Below are positions 20,747-29,999 of a stretch of DNA of 41,371 nucleotides, piece by piece. The notes beneath the pieces are model-generated. The model was not told the DNA's origin, did not search any database, and was given only the letters and a program-made list of their open reading frames with translations. The stretch is from Amanita rubescens (taxonomy: Eukaryota > Basidiomycota > Agaricomycetes > Agaricales > Amanitaceae). Position numbers and translations under genes: made by a program. Each line of letters opens with the position of its first letter. Position 1 is the first letter of the stretch. The DNA lies in assembly GCA_015039365.1 (NCBI GenBank), contig WION01000467.1:1-41371 (forward strand), read 5' to 3'.

Positions 20747-22300
20747 ATGTCGCGCCTAATTTTTACCACCCGAGGCGACCAAAATCACCCAGTCAAAATG
20801 AGCGTCGCATCAAGAGCGCCTATCGAAATTCTATGCGAAATATTTCTCCTCCTCTGTGATAAACCAATCGCTCTCCACGATTTGACGAACAGTGCACATG
20901 CTGACGAATTTCCATGGGCCGTAGGACAAATTTGCAGTCATTGGAGATCAGCATTTTTGTCCTGCCCGACTTTGTGGGCCTCTCTTTCTCTCAACCCCAA
21001 ATCCAAGGAACCTCTTAGTGTTCCTTACATCGCCGAAATGAACCGACGTACGGCGTTTTACCTCAAACGCTCCAGGCAGCACCCTCTCATCATATTCGTT
21101 CACGCGTCAACCCCAAGTTTTTCTACGATAGGGACAATGTTATTGTCATGCTCAAATCGTTGGAAAAAGGCGGATCTGCGGATAGGGACGGGGTCGGTGT
21201 TGAATGGTCTTGGCGAACGCAGAGGGGAGATGCAGATTCTCGAGTCACTGAAGGTCACCGTGCCTGAATTTATCGCCGAGAACGACCTCATGGGGTTTGA
21301 AATCGCGCCGCACCTTGCCGAATTAGAATTGGCACACTGGGCGGAGATAAAAGATTGGACGCTGAGAAAATGGATTTTCCCCTGGACACAGCTATCCAAG
21401 CTCAGGTTAGAAATTGGCTGTCTGAAATTCACTCTCAGAAAAACATTCCGGACATTTTTACTCCAGATCCAGAATGTTGAGGAGCTACAACTCTTCATAA
21501 ACTTCGCCGAAGACGAGTTTGATGATTTAAATTGTCCATCTGTACATTTTCCACGTCTCAAACTCCTTGAAATCTCGCTCGTCTCTCCCAGAGTATTTTC
21601 GTGGTTCGAAGCACCATTACTGGAGCATCTCTTCTTGCACGACAGTCGTGAAGACGAGTACCATGGCGAAGAACTATCATCCTTTGTTCAGCGCTCTTCC
21701 TGTTGTGTCCGTCGCTTGACAATTCAATTCTGTGAAGTTGAAATAGTTCGCGACATTATCAAGGTATTGACTGAGGTCGAAGAATTTTGCGTTAAGGAAA
21801 TGTTCGAGGAGTTCCCGGGAGACTTCGTTAATTTTGTACAGGACATGATACATTCACGCGACATACACCTGCCCAACTTGCGGGTGGTTCAAGTGCCGTG
21901 TTGCCCTGGACAATTTATGGAATTAATACTAGAGGCACCATTTCTCGACAGAGAATCTGGATCGGCGGGCCCCAACTTTGCGCCACTCGAAAAATTAATA
22001 GTCACCGTGGATAGGGCTAACTGCAACCAGTGCGGCCGGTGCGGTGTCCCCGATAAGGAATCAAGAGCCATTGAACATGCATTGAAAGATATGTGCCAAT
22101 GGCCATCTTTCTCTGTCATTCGTCTTACAAACTATGATCGAGGGAATCTCATCTTGACTCTCCACGCTTTGGCGGCCACCACTGTGGTCGATCTCGCTAT
22201 CCACTATCTATGGGATCCAGAGGAGTTCGATTACTACTCAGATAATAGCTACAGACACTATAACATTTTAGAAAATAAGCGCCTGGCAGTAAATACCTGA
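20747..22300 (+). CDS. F-box-like/LRR-type protein, array member 5
   Basis: An intronless ORF of 517 residues from the ATG at 20747; the ATG at 20798 (MSVASRAPIEILCEIF) is the alternative. F-box-like domain: IEILCEIFLLLCDKPIALHD, FPWAVGQICSHWRSAFLSCP. Leucine-rich segments: APHLAELELAHW, WTQLSKLRLEI, FLLQIQNVEELQLF, CCVRRLTIQFCEVEI, LTEVEEFCV, LPNLRVVQVPCCPGQF; then NQCGRCGVPD and HYNILENKRLAVNT. It shares 5' flank, ORF and 3' flank with member 4 at an offset of about 2.78 kb, so the pair is a tandem block duplication. Confidence 0.85.
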   Translation: MSRLIFTTRGDQNHPVKMSVASRAPIEILCEIFLLLCDKPIALHDLTNSAHADEFPWAVGQICSHWRSAFLSCPTLWASLSLNPKSKEPLSVPYIAEMNRRTAFYLKRSRQHPLIIFVHASTPSFSTIGTMLLSCSNRWKKADLRIGTGSVLNGLGERRGEMQILESLKVTVPEFIAENDLMGFEIAPHLAELELAHWAEIKDWTLRKWIFPWTQLSKLRLEIGCLKFTLRKTFRTFLLQIQNVEELQLFINFAEDEFDDLNCPSVHFPRLKLLEISLVSPRVFSWFEAPLLEHLFLHDSREDEYHGEELSSFVQRSSCCVRRLTIQFCEVEIVRDIIKVLTEVEEFCVKEMFEEFPGDFVNFVQDMIHSRDIHLPNLRVVQVPCCPGQFMELILEAPFLDRESGSAGPNFAPLEKLIVTVDRANCNQCGRCGVPDKESRAIEHALKDMCQWPSFSVIRLTNYDRGNLILTLHALAATTVVDLAIHYLWDPEEFDYYSDNSYRHYNILENKRLAVNT

Positions 22301-22620
22301 TTTGTTAACTACATTGTCAATAGTTTGTAGGTTATCGGCCAAAGAAATGAAACTCGCTACGTATACGTCATTGTTTAGCCGTGCCTCGTATACTCAGCAC
22401 ACTGAAAACTTTCGATTGAGTCCGAGTGGGTGCATGGAAGAATAGGGAAGCGACGCACAATTTATCGTACGGAGTTCACCTTTTCTTTAGCCGAAGTGTA
22501 CACGTATCACAACAACTTCTTATCAGCGTTCAACATTTATCTTTCAGGTCCAGTTATATATCAAATGACGATCATCAGTGATACTTATACAAAAATCGAG
22601 AACAGACTTGCAATGGTGAC
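22301..22620. repeat. 3' flank copy 2 of the duplicated F-box block
   Basis: This is the counterpart of 19521-19835, with the same acaacaacttcttatcagcg and atacttatacaaaaatcg runs. The ALDH relic itself is not seen after this copy. Confidence 0.65.
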
Positions 22621-22990
22621 GTGCAGCGTGCTTTGAATCTTGCGGTCCTCAGCTTTTTGCTATGGGTCGTAACTGAGCGTGAGCGCCAGACGCCGTTCGA
22701 ATAGACCGGGGACTCGGAAAGGCAGCACTGTGACTATGTGGTTCTTCAGTTGATCTATCCGTTAGCTTTGGACCGCAGGAGGCATAACGATCAGGGCGCA
22801 CGGAACGAAAGTCAATTGACAATTATCGCTCATAACATTTGGTGCCCAAAGTTTGGCGGCTGTGCGGAATTCAGAGCGGCGGCGAGTGACAACTCCAAAT
22901 AAGGGTGTGTCACACTCTGTCACTACTGTTTCATCTTACGGATGACTCGGATGAGTTGGCAGGCGACGCGACTTCCCAACCTATCTGCCA
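22621..22990. other. Intergenic region, no gene seen
   Basis: The 370 bases ahead of F-box member 6 show only short frames and should include its promoter. Confidence 0.4.
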
Positions 22991-24532
22991 ATGAACATCG
23001 GAATCAGAGTACCCACCGAAATTCTATGTGAAATCTTTCTCTTCCTCTGCGATAAACCTATCGCTCTTCACGAATTGAAGAACCGATCGCGCTTTGACGA
23101 ATTTCCGTGGGCTGTAGGACGAGTTTGCAGGCGCTGGAGATCAGTATTCTTGTCATACCCGGCGCTATGGTCCACTCTTTCCATTGAGGACCCTGGGCTT
23201 AAGTCCATGAAGCGCACCTCCAGTGTTGCTTACATCGCTGAAATAAACCGACGTACGGCCATATACCTCAGACGCTCTGGGCGGCATCCTCTCACCGTAA
23301 TCGTTCGCCTTTCGAGCCTAGCTTCATATAGCGTGACGGCTGTATGGAGCATGTTATTGCTGCGCTCGGATCAGTGGAAAAAGGCAGATCTGTGGATATC
23401 AAATGGGTACATGTTATCTGGTCTTATCAGACGCAGGGGGAAGATGTCGATTCTTCAGTCCCTGAAAGTCACTGTGGTGGATTTCGGAGGTCGTAAGGAC
23501 ATCGGCGCCTTTGATATCGCGCCTCACCTTACCGAACTAGAACTGGTCCATCGAGAAGGGATGAGAGGTGGAAGATGGGCGTTCCCCTGGGCACAGTTGA
23601 CGAAGCTCAAGATCCAAGTCCCTTATCTGAATTTTACTCACAGCCCCGCACTCCGAACATTTCTATCACAGTTCCAGAATCTCGAAGAGCTACGATTGCT
23701 CGTAGACGAGGTCAAAGAAGAGTTTGGCATTTTCAAGTGTCTATCTGTACGTTTTCCACGTCTCCGACTCCTTGAAATATCGGTCGTCTTCCCCGGAGTG
23801 TTTTCATGGTTCGAAACACCCGTACTGGAACATCTCATAGTGCACGACTGTTTTGATTTCGACCGGTATGCACGGGGAGACTATAAGGAAGAACTATCAT
23901 CCTTCCTCCACCGTTCTTCCTGTCATATTCGTTACTTGACACTTGATTCCTGTGACATTGAAGTAGCTGAAGACATCATGGAATCGCTGGCCAGTGTCGA
24001 GGAACTCTGCATCATAGAGGCACCTGAAGCAGGACTAGACATACTTCTAACTTCCATTATATGGGGTGTTACGTCAGACAGCGTAGTATGCCTCCCTAAC
24101 TTGCGGGTATTGCGGGTGCCATGTAGTCTTGGACAGTTTGCGTGTGCTCTAGGGGATGCATCTCTCCTATTCGAAGCGCGGAACAAAGAATCGGGATCTA
24201 GTAGCACCAGCACTGTGCCACTCGAAAAAGTAGTGCTCACGGTAGATTGGCAACATTGCTGGGGCTCAGGCTGTGATGTCTTTGACAAGGAATCAACAAG
24301 CGAGATTGACCGTGTATTGGATATTATGTGCTCTTGGCCATCTTTTTCTATAATTCATCTTAACAATGACCGGAGGAACCTCGCGTTGACTGTTCATGTT
24401 TTGGTAGCTGGCGCTCTGGTCGATCTTACGATCTGCTATCCCAGGAATCCCGAAATGTACCAGTACTACTCTCGGGAAAGCCGCAGACATTATAGCACTC
24501 TAGAAAGAAAACGACTGGAAGTAAATAGCTGA
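22991..24532 (+). CDS. F-box-like/LRR-type protein, array member 6
   Basis: An intronless ORF of 513 residues from the ATG at 22991 (MNIGIRVPTEILCEIF), aligned with members 2 and 3. F-box-like domain residues ~7-60 end in FPWAVGRVCRRWRSVFLSYP. The repeats follow the family order (APHLTELELVHREG, WAQLTKLKIQVPYL, FLSQFQNLEELRLL, CHIRYLTLDSCDIEV, LASVEELCI, LPNLRVLRVPCS). The Cys-rich segment is reduced (WGSGCDVFD) and the ending HYSTLERKRLEVNS is kept. It is the last array member on the plus strand. Confidence 0.85.
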   Translation: MNIGIRVPTEILCEIFLFLCDKPIALHELKNRSRFDEFPWAVGRVCRRWRSVFLSYPALWSTLSIEDPGLKSMKRTSSVAYIAEINRRTAIYLRRSGRHPLTVIVRLSSLASYSVTAVWSMLLLRSDQWKKADLWISNGYMLSGLIRRRGKMSILQSLKVTVVDFGGRKDIGAFDIAPHLTELELVHREGMRGGRWAFPWAQLTKLKIQVPYLNFTHSPALRTFLSQFQNLEELRLLVDEVKEEFGIFKCLSVRFPRLRLLEISVVFPGVFSWFETPVLEHLIVHDCFDFDRYARGDYKEELSSFLHRSSCHIRYLTLDSCDIEVAEDIMESLASVEELCIIEAPEAGLDILLTSIIWGVTSDSVVCLPNLRVLRVPCSLGQFACALGDASLLFEARNKESGSSSTSTVPLEKVVLTVDWQHCWGSGCDVFDKESTSEIDRVLDIMCSWPSFSIIHLNNDRRNLALTVHVLVAGALVDLTICYPRNPEMYQYYSRESRRHYSTLERKRLEVNS

Positions 24533-24858
24533 ATTTAGCCAGCTTTCATATTAATCGCCGAGTTCCTTTCTCTCCGCAAAGATGGCGAAGGAATTGCCGT
24601 AACAAAGGTCGAAGCTGGAAAAGTTGTCCATTAATGGCCCGTTTGCTGTCCGGACCAGCAAAGGCATACGAAATACAAGACAGCCCGTTTGACTGCCTTT
24701 CTAGATCCTACAACTTGTTATAACGGGGGAGCGCCAGAACGCAGATTGAAGAAGTCAAGGCGTTCTTAACAGAATATCGGGTCGATTGCAACTTGTATAG
24801 GCTCGAGTTGACTCCAATTAGAAGTCCGCTTGGACCGACGCGCCCGCCAGTATTCACT
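24533..24858. other. Intergenic region, no gene seen
   Basis: Short frames only; it separates the F-box array from the peroxin relic. Confidence 0.4.
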
Positions 24859-25951
24859 ATGTCCACATTCTCTCCACCGCGACGCTTCTCCAGTCCACTA
24901 CGCCTCTCCACCGCTCGCTTCGCCCAGGACCAAAAATTATTACCCCGCTGCCAAATTAATCCGTCATCGCCAACGACGACGAGGAACAAGACAACCTCGA
25001 CGCCGGGATCGCCCTCCTTGTCCGTCCTGCCATAACTCTTGTTGTCCTCTACTCTACCGGACGGTCCTAGCATCACAGGCTTATCCGCTACTCCTCCCAC
25101 TTCTCCGAGCCCACCAAGCACGCATACCGGCCCGTTTCTGTCCACTAAGGACTCCTTGTCGGTACCCATACTCTCCGTCAACTTTCGCCGCTTTGTTAGC
25201 TGCGTCGGCCCCATATTCTGGCTACAAGACCGAACCGAAGAGATCGCACGTGGCTATCTGCCTATGCCTTCTTTTGTGAGTTCAATCCTTCTCTGCGGGC
25301 TAAGCTGAGATTGACGTCCTCGACCAGGTGATGTTCCTCAACTACTGTTGTGTCTACACACATAGAAGTTCTCATCGCGATTATGATCCTCACGGGCACA
25401 TCATCCGTCATCCCCCAGCAACCTCCACCAACGGAAGGATCAATCCCATGGCAAGCCAACATCCAAGGAATCCAGAAACCACATTGTACGTCACCTCGTC
25501 TTTCCTCCTCATCCACCCACCCTAACCTTACATACTAGCTCCGATGTTATGGATTTCGTAAAACCCTACTCCGTCTAACCACAGACCACCTCTACCCATC
25601 CTCCACCTCTAGCAACTCCCTACTATCCTCTTCCATCCCCTCCCCCGACTCTACTACCTCCACCACTGACACCTCTGCCCAACCTCAACCTCGTACCAAA
25701 AACACAAAAAAACCTCCTGCCAACTCTCTTCCCATATACTCATGACCCTTGTCAGCGTCACGTTACCCCCACTAGCCTACATCGTTTCTTTACCGATATT
25801 CCCGCTCAGGTTGGTTATCTTTTAGCGGGAGCAGCGCCGATTATCGGGTTACCCTTGGGGCTTTCCCGCCGCTCTGTTTATCGGAGAGCGGATGTGGAAT
25901 TCGCCGATTCCTGAATCGGTTGTTAGAGTGGTGAGGTGGTGGTGGGTTTAG
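24859..25951 (+). pseudogene. Peroxisomal membrane peroxin (Pex24p/Pex30 family) pseudogene
   Basis: Family-like segments lie in order but in different frames: AGIALLVRPAITLVV (about 25000-25045), SSTLPDGPSITGLSATPP, LSVPILSVNFRRFV and FWLQDRTEEI (about 25160-25245), TWLSAYAFFC (about 25250-25280), EGSIPWQANIQGIQ (about 25430-25475) and GAAPIIGLP with FPAALFIGERMWNSPIPESV (about 25830-25930). An in-frame stop near 24955, frame changes near 25050 and 25825, a second frame change before FPAALF and an internal loss after WLQDRTEEI separate them. Introns cannot explain all of these. Proteins of this family sit in peroxisome or ER membranes and control peroxisome size and number. Confidence 0.7.
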
Positions 25952-26540
25952 AGCGGAGAGGTTGGGAAATCGAGATAACTTGTCGTGGATAATGATAGGT
26001 TAACTGACGTCTCATGGCAGTCTGAAATGCGAAAAGCGGAGTTGTGGGAGAATGAATGATGTGTGGGTGAGCATTGAGCACCATTTCCGCGAGTTTAAAC
26101 TAAATCATGGGTCCAGAGTCTACGTCTATATCTTCCACACTGGAACCTTCGCTTCGTTGACTTTTTGTCTGAATTGCAACCCGAGTTAGTAGAGGATCGT
26201 GGAGTAAAAGGGGGCCATGGACGAGAAGGAGGGACAAGGGTAGTCTAGAAGAGGAGGGAGGGCAAGTCAAGTACGTCCGCGTATCGTTTTCTCCGGAGTG
26301 GGTGTTTGAATGAACTTTTTGTCATAGCAGCACTCTCACCCTTCTCCTTGCCCGGATTGGGCGTTTGTCTCGACAGAAGATTGGAGAATGGACGTCGTGA
26401 CAGAGTGGGTGTTGAACGAATGTGGTGGAGGCGAAGGTGAGTGGATTTGATCGGTTTGGTGCTTTGATAACAAGTTTAACGTGTAGATAGATGGGTTTAT
26501 ACCGCCCTCACTAGGATCCTCCGATACACCGAAGAAGATG
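25952..26540. other. Intergenic region, no gene seen
   Basis: A 79-codon minus-strand frame (26336-26575) is Ser/Pro-rich with no recognisable feature. Nothing else stands out. Confidence 0.4.
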
Positions 26541-26650
26541 GGTGAGGCGGATTTGGTTCGATCGTAGGTTCGCAAGATTGTTGTAGTGGTAGGTAATGTT
26601 TCTCGGGCTCAAGGTCGATTGCAAAATTTCAGTGGCACTAGCGTGTACAA
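26541..26650 (+). repeat. Direct repeat, copy 1, flanking the 26.7-28.1 kb F-box gene
   Basis: It starts with ggtgaggcggatttggttcg and ends with tttcagtggcactagcgtgt. The same ends and much of the middle recur at 28271-28369 in the same orientation. Confidence 0.75.
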
Positions 26651-26696
26651 GTTAAAATCCGTTGTGAATCTACGAACGACCTTGACTCCAACTAGA

Positions 26697-28115
26697 CTAT
26701 GCATTCCCCGATGCCAGCAAATCCCGAGTCTGATTTTTGACCTCCGAATCGTCAATGCAAATGTCAACAGATGGCCAACTCCGAATCGCTTCCAAGTCCG
26801 AGTCATTCCAGGAGATGTCAATATTTTTGGACTTGCAGGATGAACACCATTGCAGCTGAATTACTAATTTCTCGAGTGGGACACAGTTAGGATGTGGCTT
26901 TCTCATTAGTAATTCCAAGAGCGGGACACGGCTCGCAGGTATCCTCGATCCATTGTCCCGCAATTTCAAAAAACGAGATATTGTTGCAATAAGCTGCCCG
27001 ATAATATGTGCGGGACAATATCTCATCTTTAACACTCGCAACTTGGGAAGGTAGATGCCGCCATCCAAGTTGTAATGTGAAATGAATCGTAAAAGGGTCG
27101 GAAACATATGTCCTGGGTACTCGATGATGAGCTCCTCCACGCTGGCTAACGCCTTCAAAGTGGAATCAACGGACGAATTAAATGTACCTTGAAGAAGTGT
27201 CAATCGGCGAACATGACATGACGACCGATTGATCAGGGAGGGTACCCCGTACCATTGCTCAATCTGTGTCGTGTATTCATCGTCCCAGTTATGGCGGTCG
27301 TCTATCCGGAGGTGTTCCAGCGATGGCGCATTGAACTGTGAGAATACCTCGAAAAAGCCCAATCGGGTTTCAAGGAGTAAAAGACGCGGAAGTTGTACTG
27401 GAATCTCGGGAAGAGCCTGAGCGACCGCCAAGGAAGGGACGTATGGCACTCCGAGGAGTTCCAGCGTCTCGACATTTTGTAACTGAAGTAGGGCCTGCCA
27501 CAATTCGTTCCCGTAGCGAGAGTAATCCTCCCAACACATAAATATCCTGAACCTTGTCAATTGTGCCCAAGGGAACGCGATTTGTCCTATGCGCCCCGAC
27601 ACATCAAGATAGGTAAGACGCGGCGCAACCTCAAATATTCTGGAGAGATCCGAGGCTACGTTACCTCTGATGATGAGAGTGGTGAGATTTGGTAGATTTC
27701 CTTCGCATTCGAGGAGTTCCACCTCGGTCCCGGGATCTATGCATATATCTAGCGATTTCCATCGTTTAGAGCACGACACCAGTGTTTTCATAGTTTCGGT
27801 AGGACGCGGTCCTCTTGTGCCGGATAAATAGATGGATATGGTAAGAGGCAACTGTCCAGATCGCTCGACGTATATGGCCGTCAGTCGGTTGGTTTCCGAG
27901 TCGGCCATATAGGCAGCCCCTCTGAAGTATTTTAAATCCCAGCGCAAAGCAAGGGAGGTCCATAAATGTGGGCATGATATAAATGCGTTTCTCCAGCGCT
28001 TGCAAACCTGTCCAACAGCCCATGGAAAGTCCACCGTACCAAAAAGGATAGGTACTTGGAGGAAGTGGAATACTTCACATAGGATCTCGGTGGGGACCCT
28101 TTCCTGGGCACTCAT
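26697..28115 (-). CDS. F-box-like/LRR-type protein, second subfamily, copy 1
   Basis: An intronless ORF of 472 residues from the ATG at 28115 (MSAQERVPTEILCEVFHFL). The F-box-like domain continues FPWAVGQVCKRWRNAFISCP. Leucine-rich segments: GNLPNLTTLIIRGNV, APRLTYLDVSG, WAQLTRFRI, LLQLQNVETLELLGVP, LPRLLLLETRLG, CHVRRLTLLQGT, LASVEELII, LPKLRVLKMRYCPAH. It ends with a Cys-containing QLQWCSSCKSK segment and LLASGNA. It shares the plan of the plus-strand array but is clearly a distinct subfamily, close to the 33407-34768 gene. Confidence 0.85.
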   Translation of the reverse strand: MSAQERVPTEILCEVFHFLQVPILFGTVDFPWAVGQVCKRWRNAFISCPHLWTSLALRWDLKYFRGAAYMADSETNRLTAIYVERSGQLPLTISIYLSGTRGPRPTETMKTLVSCSKRWKSLDICIDPGTEVELLECEGNLPNLTTLIIRGNVASDLSRIFEVAPRLTYLDVSGRIGQIAFPWAQLTRFRIFMCWEDYSRYGNELWQALLQLQNVETLELLGVPYVPSLAVAQALPEIPVQLPRLLLLETRLGFFEVFSQFNAPSLEHLRIDDRHNWDDEYTTQIEQWYGVPSLINRSSCHVRRLTLLQGTFNSSVDSTLKALASVEELIIEYPGHMFPTLLRFISHYNLDGGIYLPKLRVLKMRYCPAHIIGQLIATISRFLKLRDNGSRIPASRVPLLELLMRKPHPNCVPLEKLVIQLQWCSSCKSKNIDISWNDSDLEAIRSWPSVDICIDDSEVKNQTRDLLASGNA

Positions 28116-28270
28116 TTTGCTGCAATGCAGTGACTGGACGTGTGCCAGCCTGAGTGGACTGTTTGGTCGATTTCAGAGGCCGAGCAGTAAAACCAAAAGG
28201 AGGCTTTGTATCTGCGATTTTAAGACAACCGCAATTAGCCGCGACTTGCCAAGCCCAAACAAATCGTTAC

Positions 28271-28369
28271 GGTGAGGCGGATTTGGTTCGATCCTGCCGT
28301 AGATTCGTAAGATTGTTGTAGTAGTGCTCAAGGTGGATTGCGAAATTTCAGTGGCACTAGCGTGTACAA
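28271..28369 (+). repeat. Direct repeat, copy 2
   Basis: This is the second copy of the 26541-26650 sequence, about 1.73 kb away, placing one copy on each side of the F-box gene. Confidence 0.75.
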
Positions 28370-28549
28370 CGTTGGCACGTTTGAAATGTTAGATGTATTG
28401 TAAGATAGGGTTAATGCTCAGATGCGGCCAAAGCCAGCTGTGACCTACCAATAAATCCCTCATGAGATGGTGATCGACGTCATGCAGCGCTGTAAGCGTG
28501 GTTTTCTGACAGTTGGACATAAAGTGTAAGTGGGGGCATATTGATAAGT

Positions 28550-29500
28550 AAGCGGCTCAACCAGATATAGATTCGCTTTGACCGTCAGGAAAGGCACTAT
28601 TTGAAGGAGGCGTCGATAATGCGCAAGTCAGAAAGTGGATGATGAGATGGGTTTCAAGAGGAGCTACGGCATCAGAAGGGTGCCAGACGCGAAGGCCAAC
28701 TGGTCCGTCTCGAACTGTTCCTACTAGACGCTGAATGTCATCTAGTGATGAAACATTGGGAACATATCCGATGCACCCGCGTCCGACTCTCGATGAGAAT
28801 AACTTGTTACCATGTCGTACAGACACATCGGCTACAGCACAGGATTCAGCCAGGTCGGATCTGCTACTATCCAAGGTGTTGGGAACCTCTACCAACCACG
28901 TTCTGTGCAAACAAGTTCAAGGCCGCAACCCTTATCTAAATGACTTAACCTCATAATAAGAGCTACTGGTCTCAACTCCTCAACTAGAGGCCGCAAGATG
29001 TAGCATACATACCTGCTTGCATTCAGAAATAGTATTTGAGCCGACGTAGTCACGGTCGCCGAAGCGGCCCACGTTCCCAGCCGTGTCTGAGATACTCGAT
29101 GCAATATTAATAGCAGCCTGCTGCTGGACGGCAACTCAGCTCGACAGGAAAGAACTTGCACAACATGCAACGAAAATGGTATGTCGTCTAGAGTATCGGT
29201 CTGCGTATATTCCGGCAGATAAAGCTCCAAGCAATGCGCCCAGTTCAAGGATAGCGGCTATCACATCGATCAGCGAAGTTGGGCAAGACTCAGCTCAAAG
29301 AAGACGCACTCATTGACCCGAAGGTGTAATAGGCCAACGTTTTACGAAATCAGGCATTACTAGGACATTTGTGATCTACGGCAGAATCGGGTTAGCAGGC
29401 TGGAGTCAAGAATGGGAAAAGAATGTACATCCTGGTCATACCCAAACGAAAGACCGCCTATTGACGCCATGCTTGCGTGTGTGGGTCAACGAAAAGAAAT
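28550..29500 (-). pseudogene. MFS sugar-transporter-like gene relic
   Basis: Minus-strand pieces in order: SIGGLSFGYDQ (about 29435-29465), then, after a probable intron ending in GTAG, ITNVLVMPDFVKRWPITPSG (about 29310-29375), then DVIAAILELGALLGALSAGI followed by YADRYSRRHTIFVAC (about 29160-29270). These match the first helices and the helix 2-3 loop motif of fungal sugar-porter MFS proteins (GYDQG, then D-x-x-x-RR). Stops and frame changes separate the pieces, and the region from 29100 down to 28550 no longer gives a convincing transporter. A working transporter would have about 500 residues and 12 helices. Confidence 0.65.
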
Positions 29501-29999
29501 GTTCCATTGGGAGTGTTTGGTGGTGCAGTTGATGCGAGCGGGTTGAGGTGTCAATAAGAGGTGCCCTGAGCTGCTGTGCGCATGTCATGCCTTTGAGGCG
29601 ATTCGCCTATCCGTCAGCGATCAAGACAGCAATACGCCTGCGCAAACAAAAAAATGACGGGATTCCCGTCGCTGGATATGTCTCGTCCCTACATCTCAGG
29701 AGTTCTTGCTTAGTTCACCATGAGGACTCAATCCGTTACGCATTTCATCAAGAAAGGAATGGGCTCAAGAACGGCCCGATAATCGAAGAGCGCGAGTCAG
29801 ATCATTCATCTTATTGCCATCCCGTCGACGTACATACCCAGATCTTTCACAAGCCTCCCCCCAAGTCCTTCCCAACTCGCACCAGCCGCACTAAAAATCA
29901 CTTTGGTAAGTTTGACCAGAATTTTGGTTAATTCATGGACTTCGTTCCTCCTGGTGGAATAGCTAGTTATGATCGATTGCAACGCGCGTTTGCCCCGTC
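29501..29999. other. Intergenic region, no supported gene
   Basis: A 127-codon frame (29548-29931) has no recognisable motif and no counterpart in the window, so it is not called. Confidence 0.4.

Noticed and set aside
29548..29931. A 127-codon plus-strand frame
   Set aside because: No motif and no counterpart anywhere in the window; not enough to call a gene.
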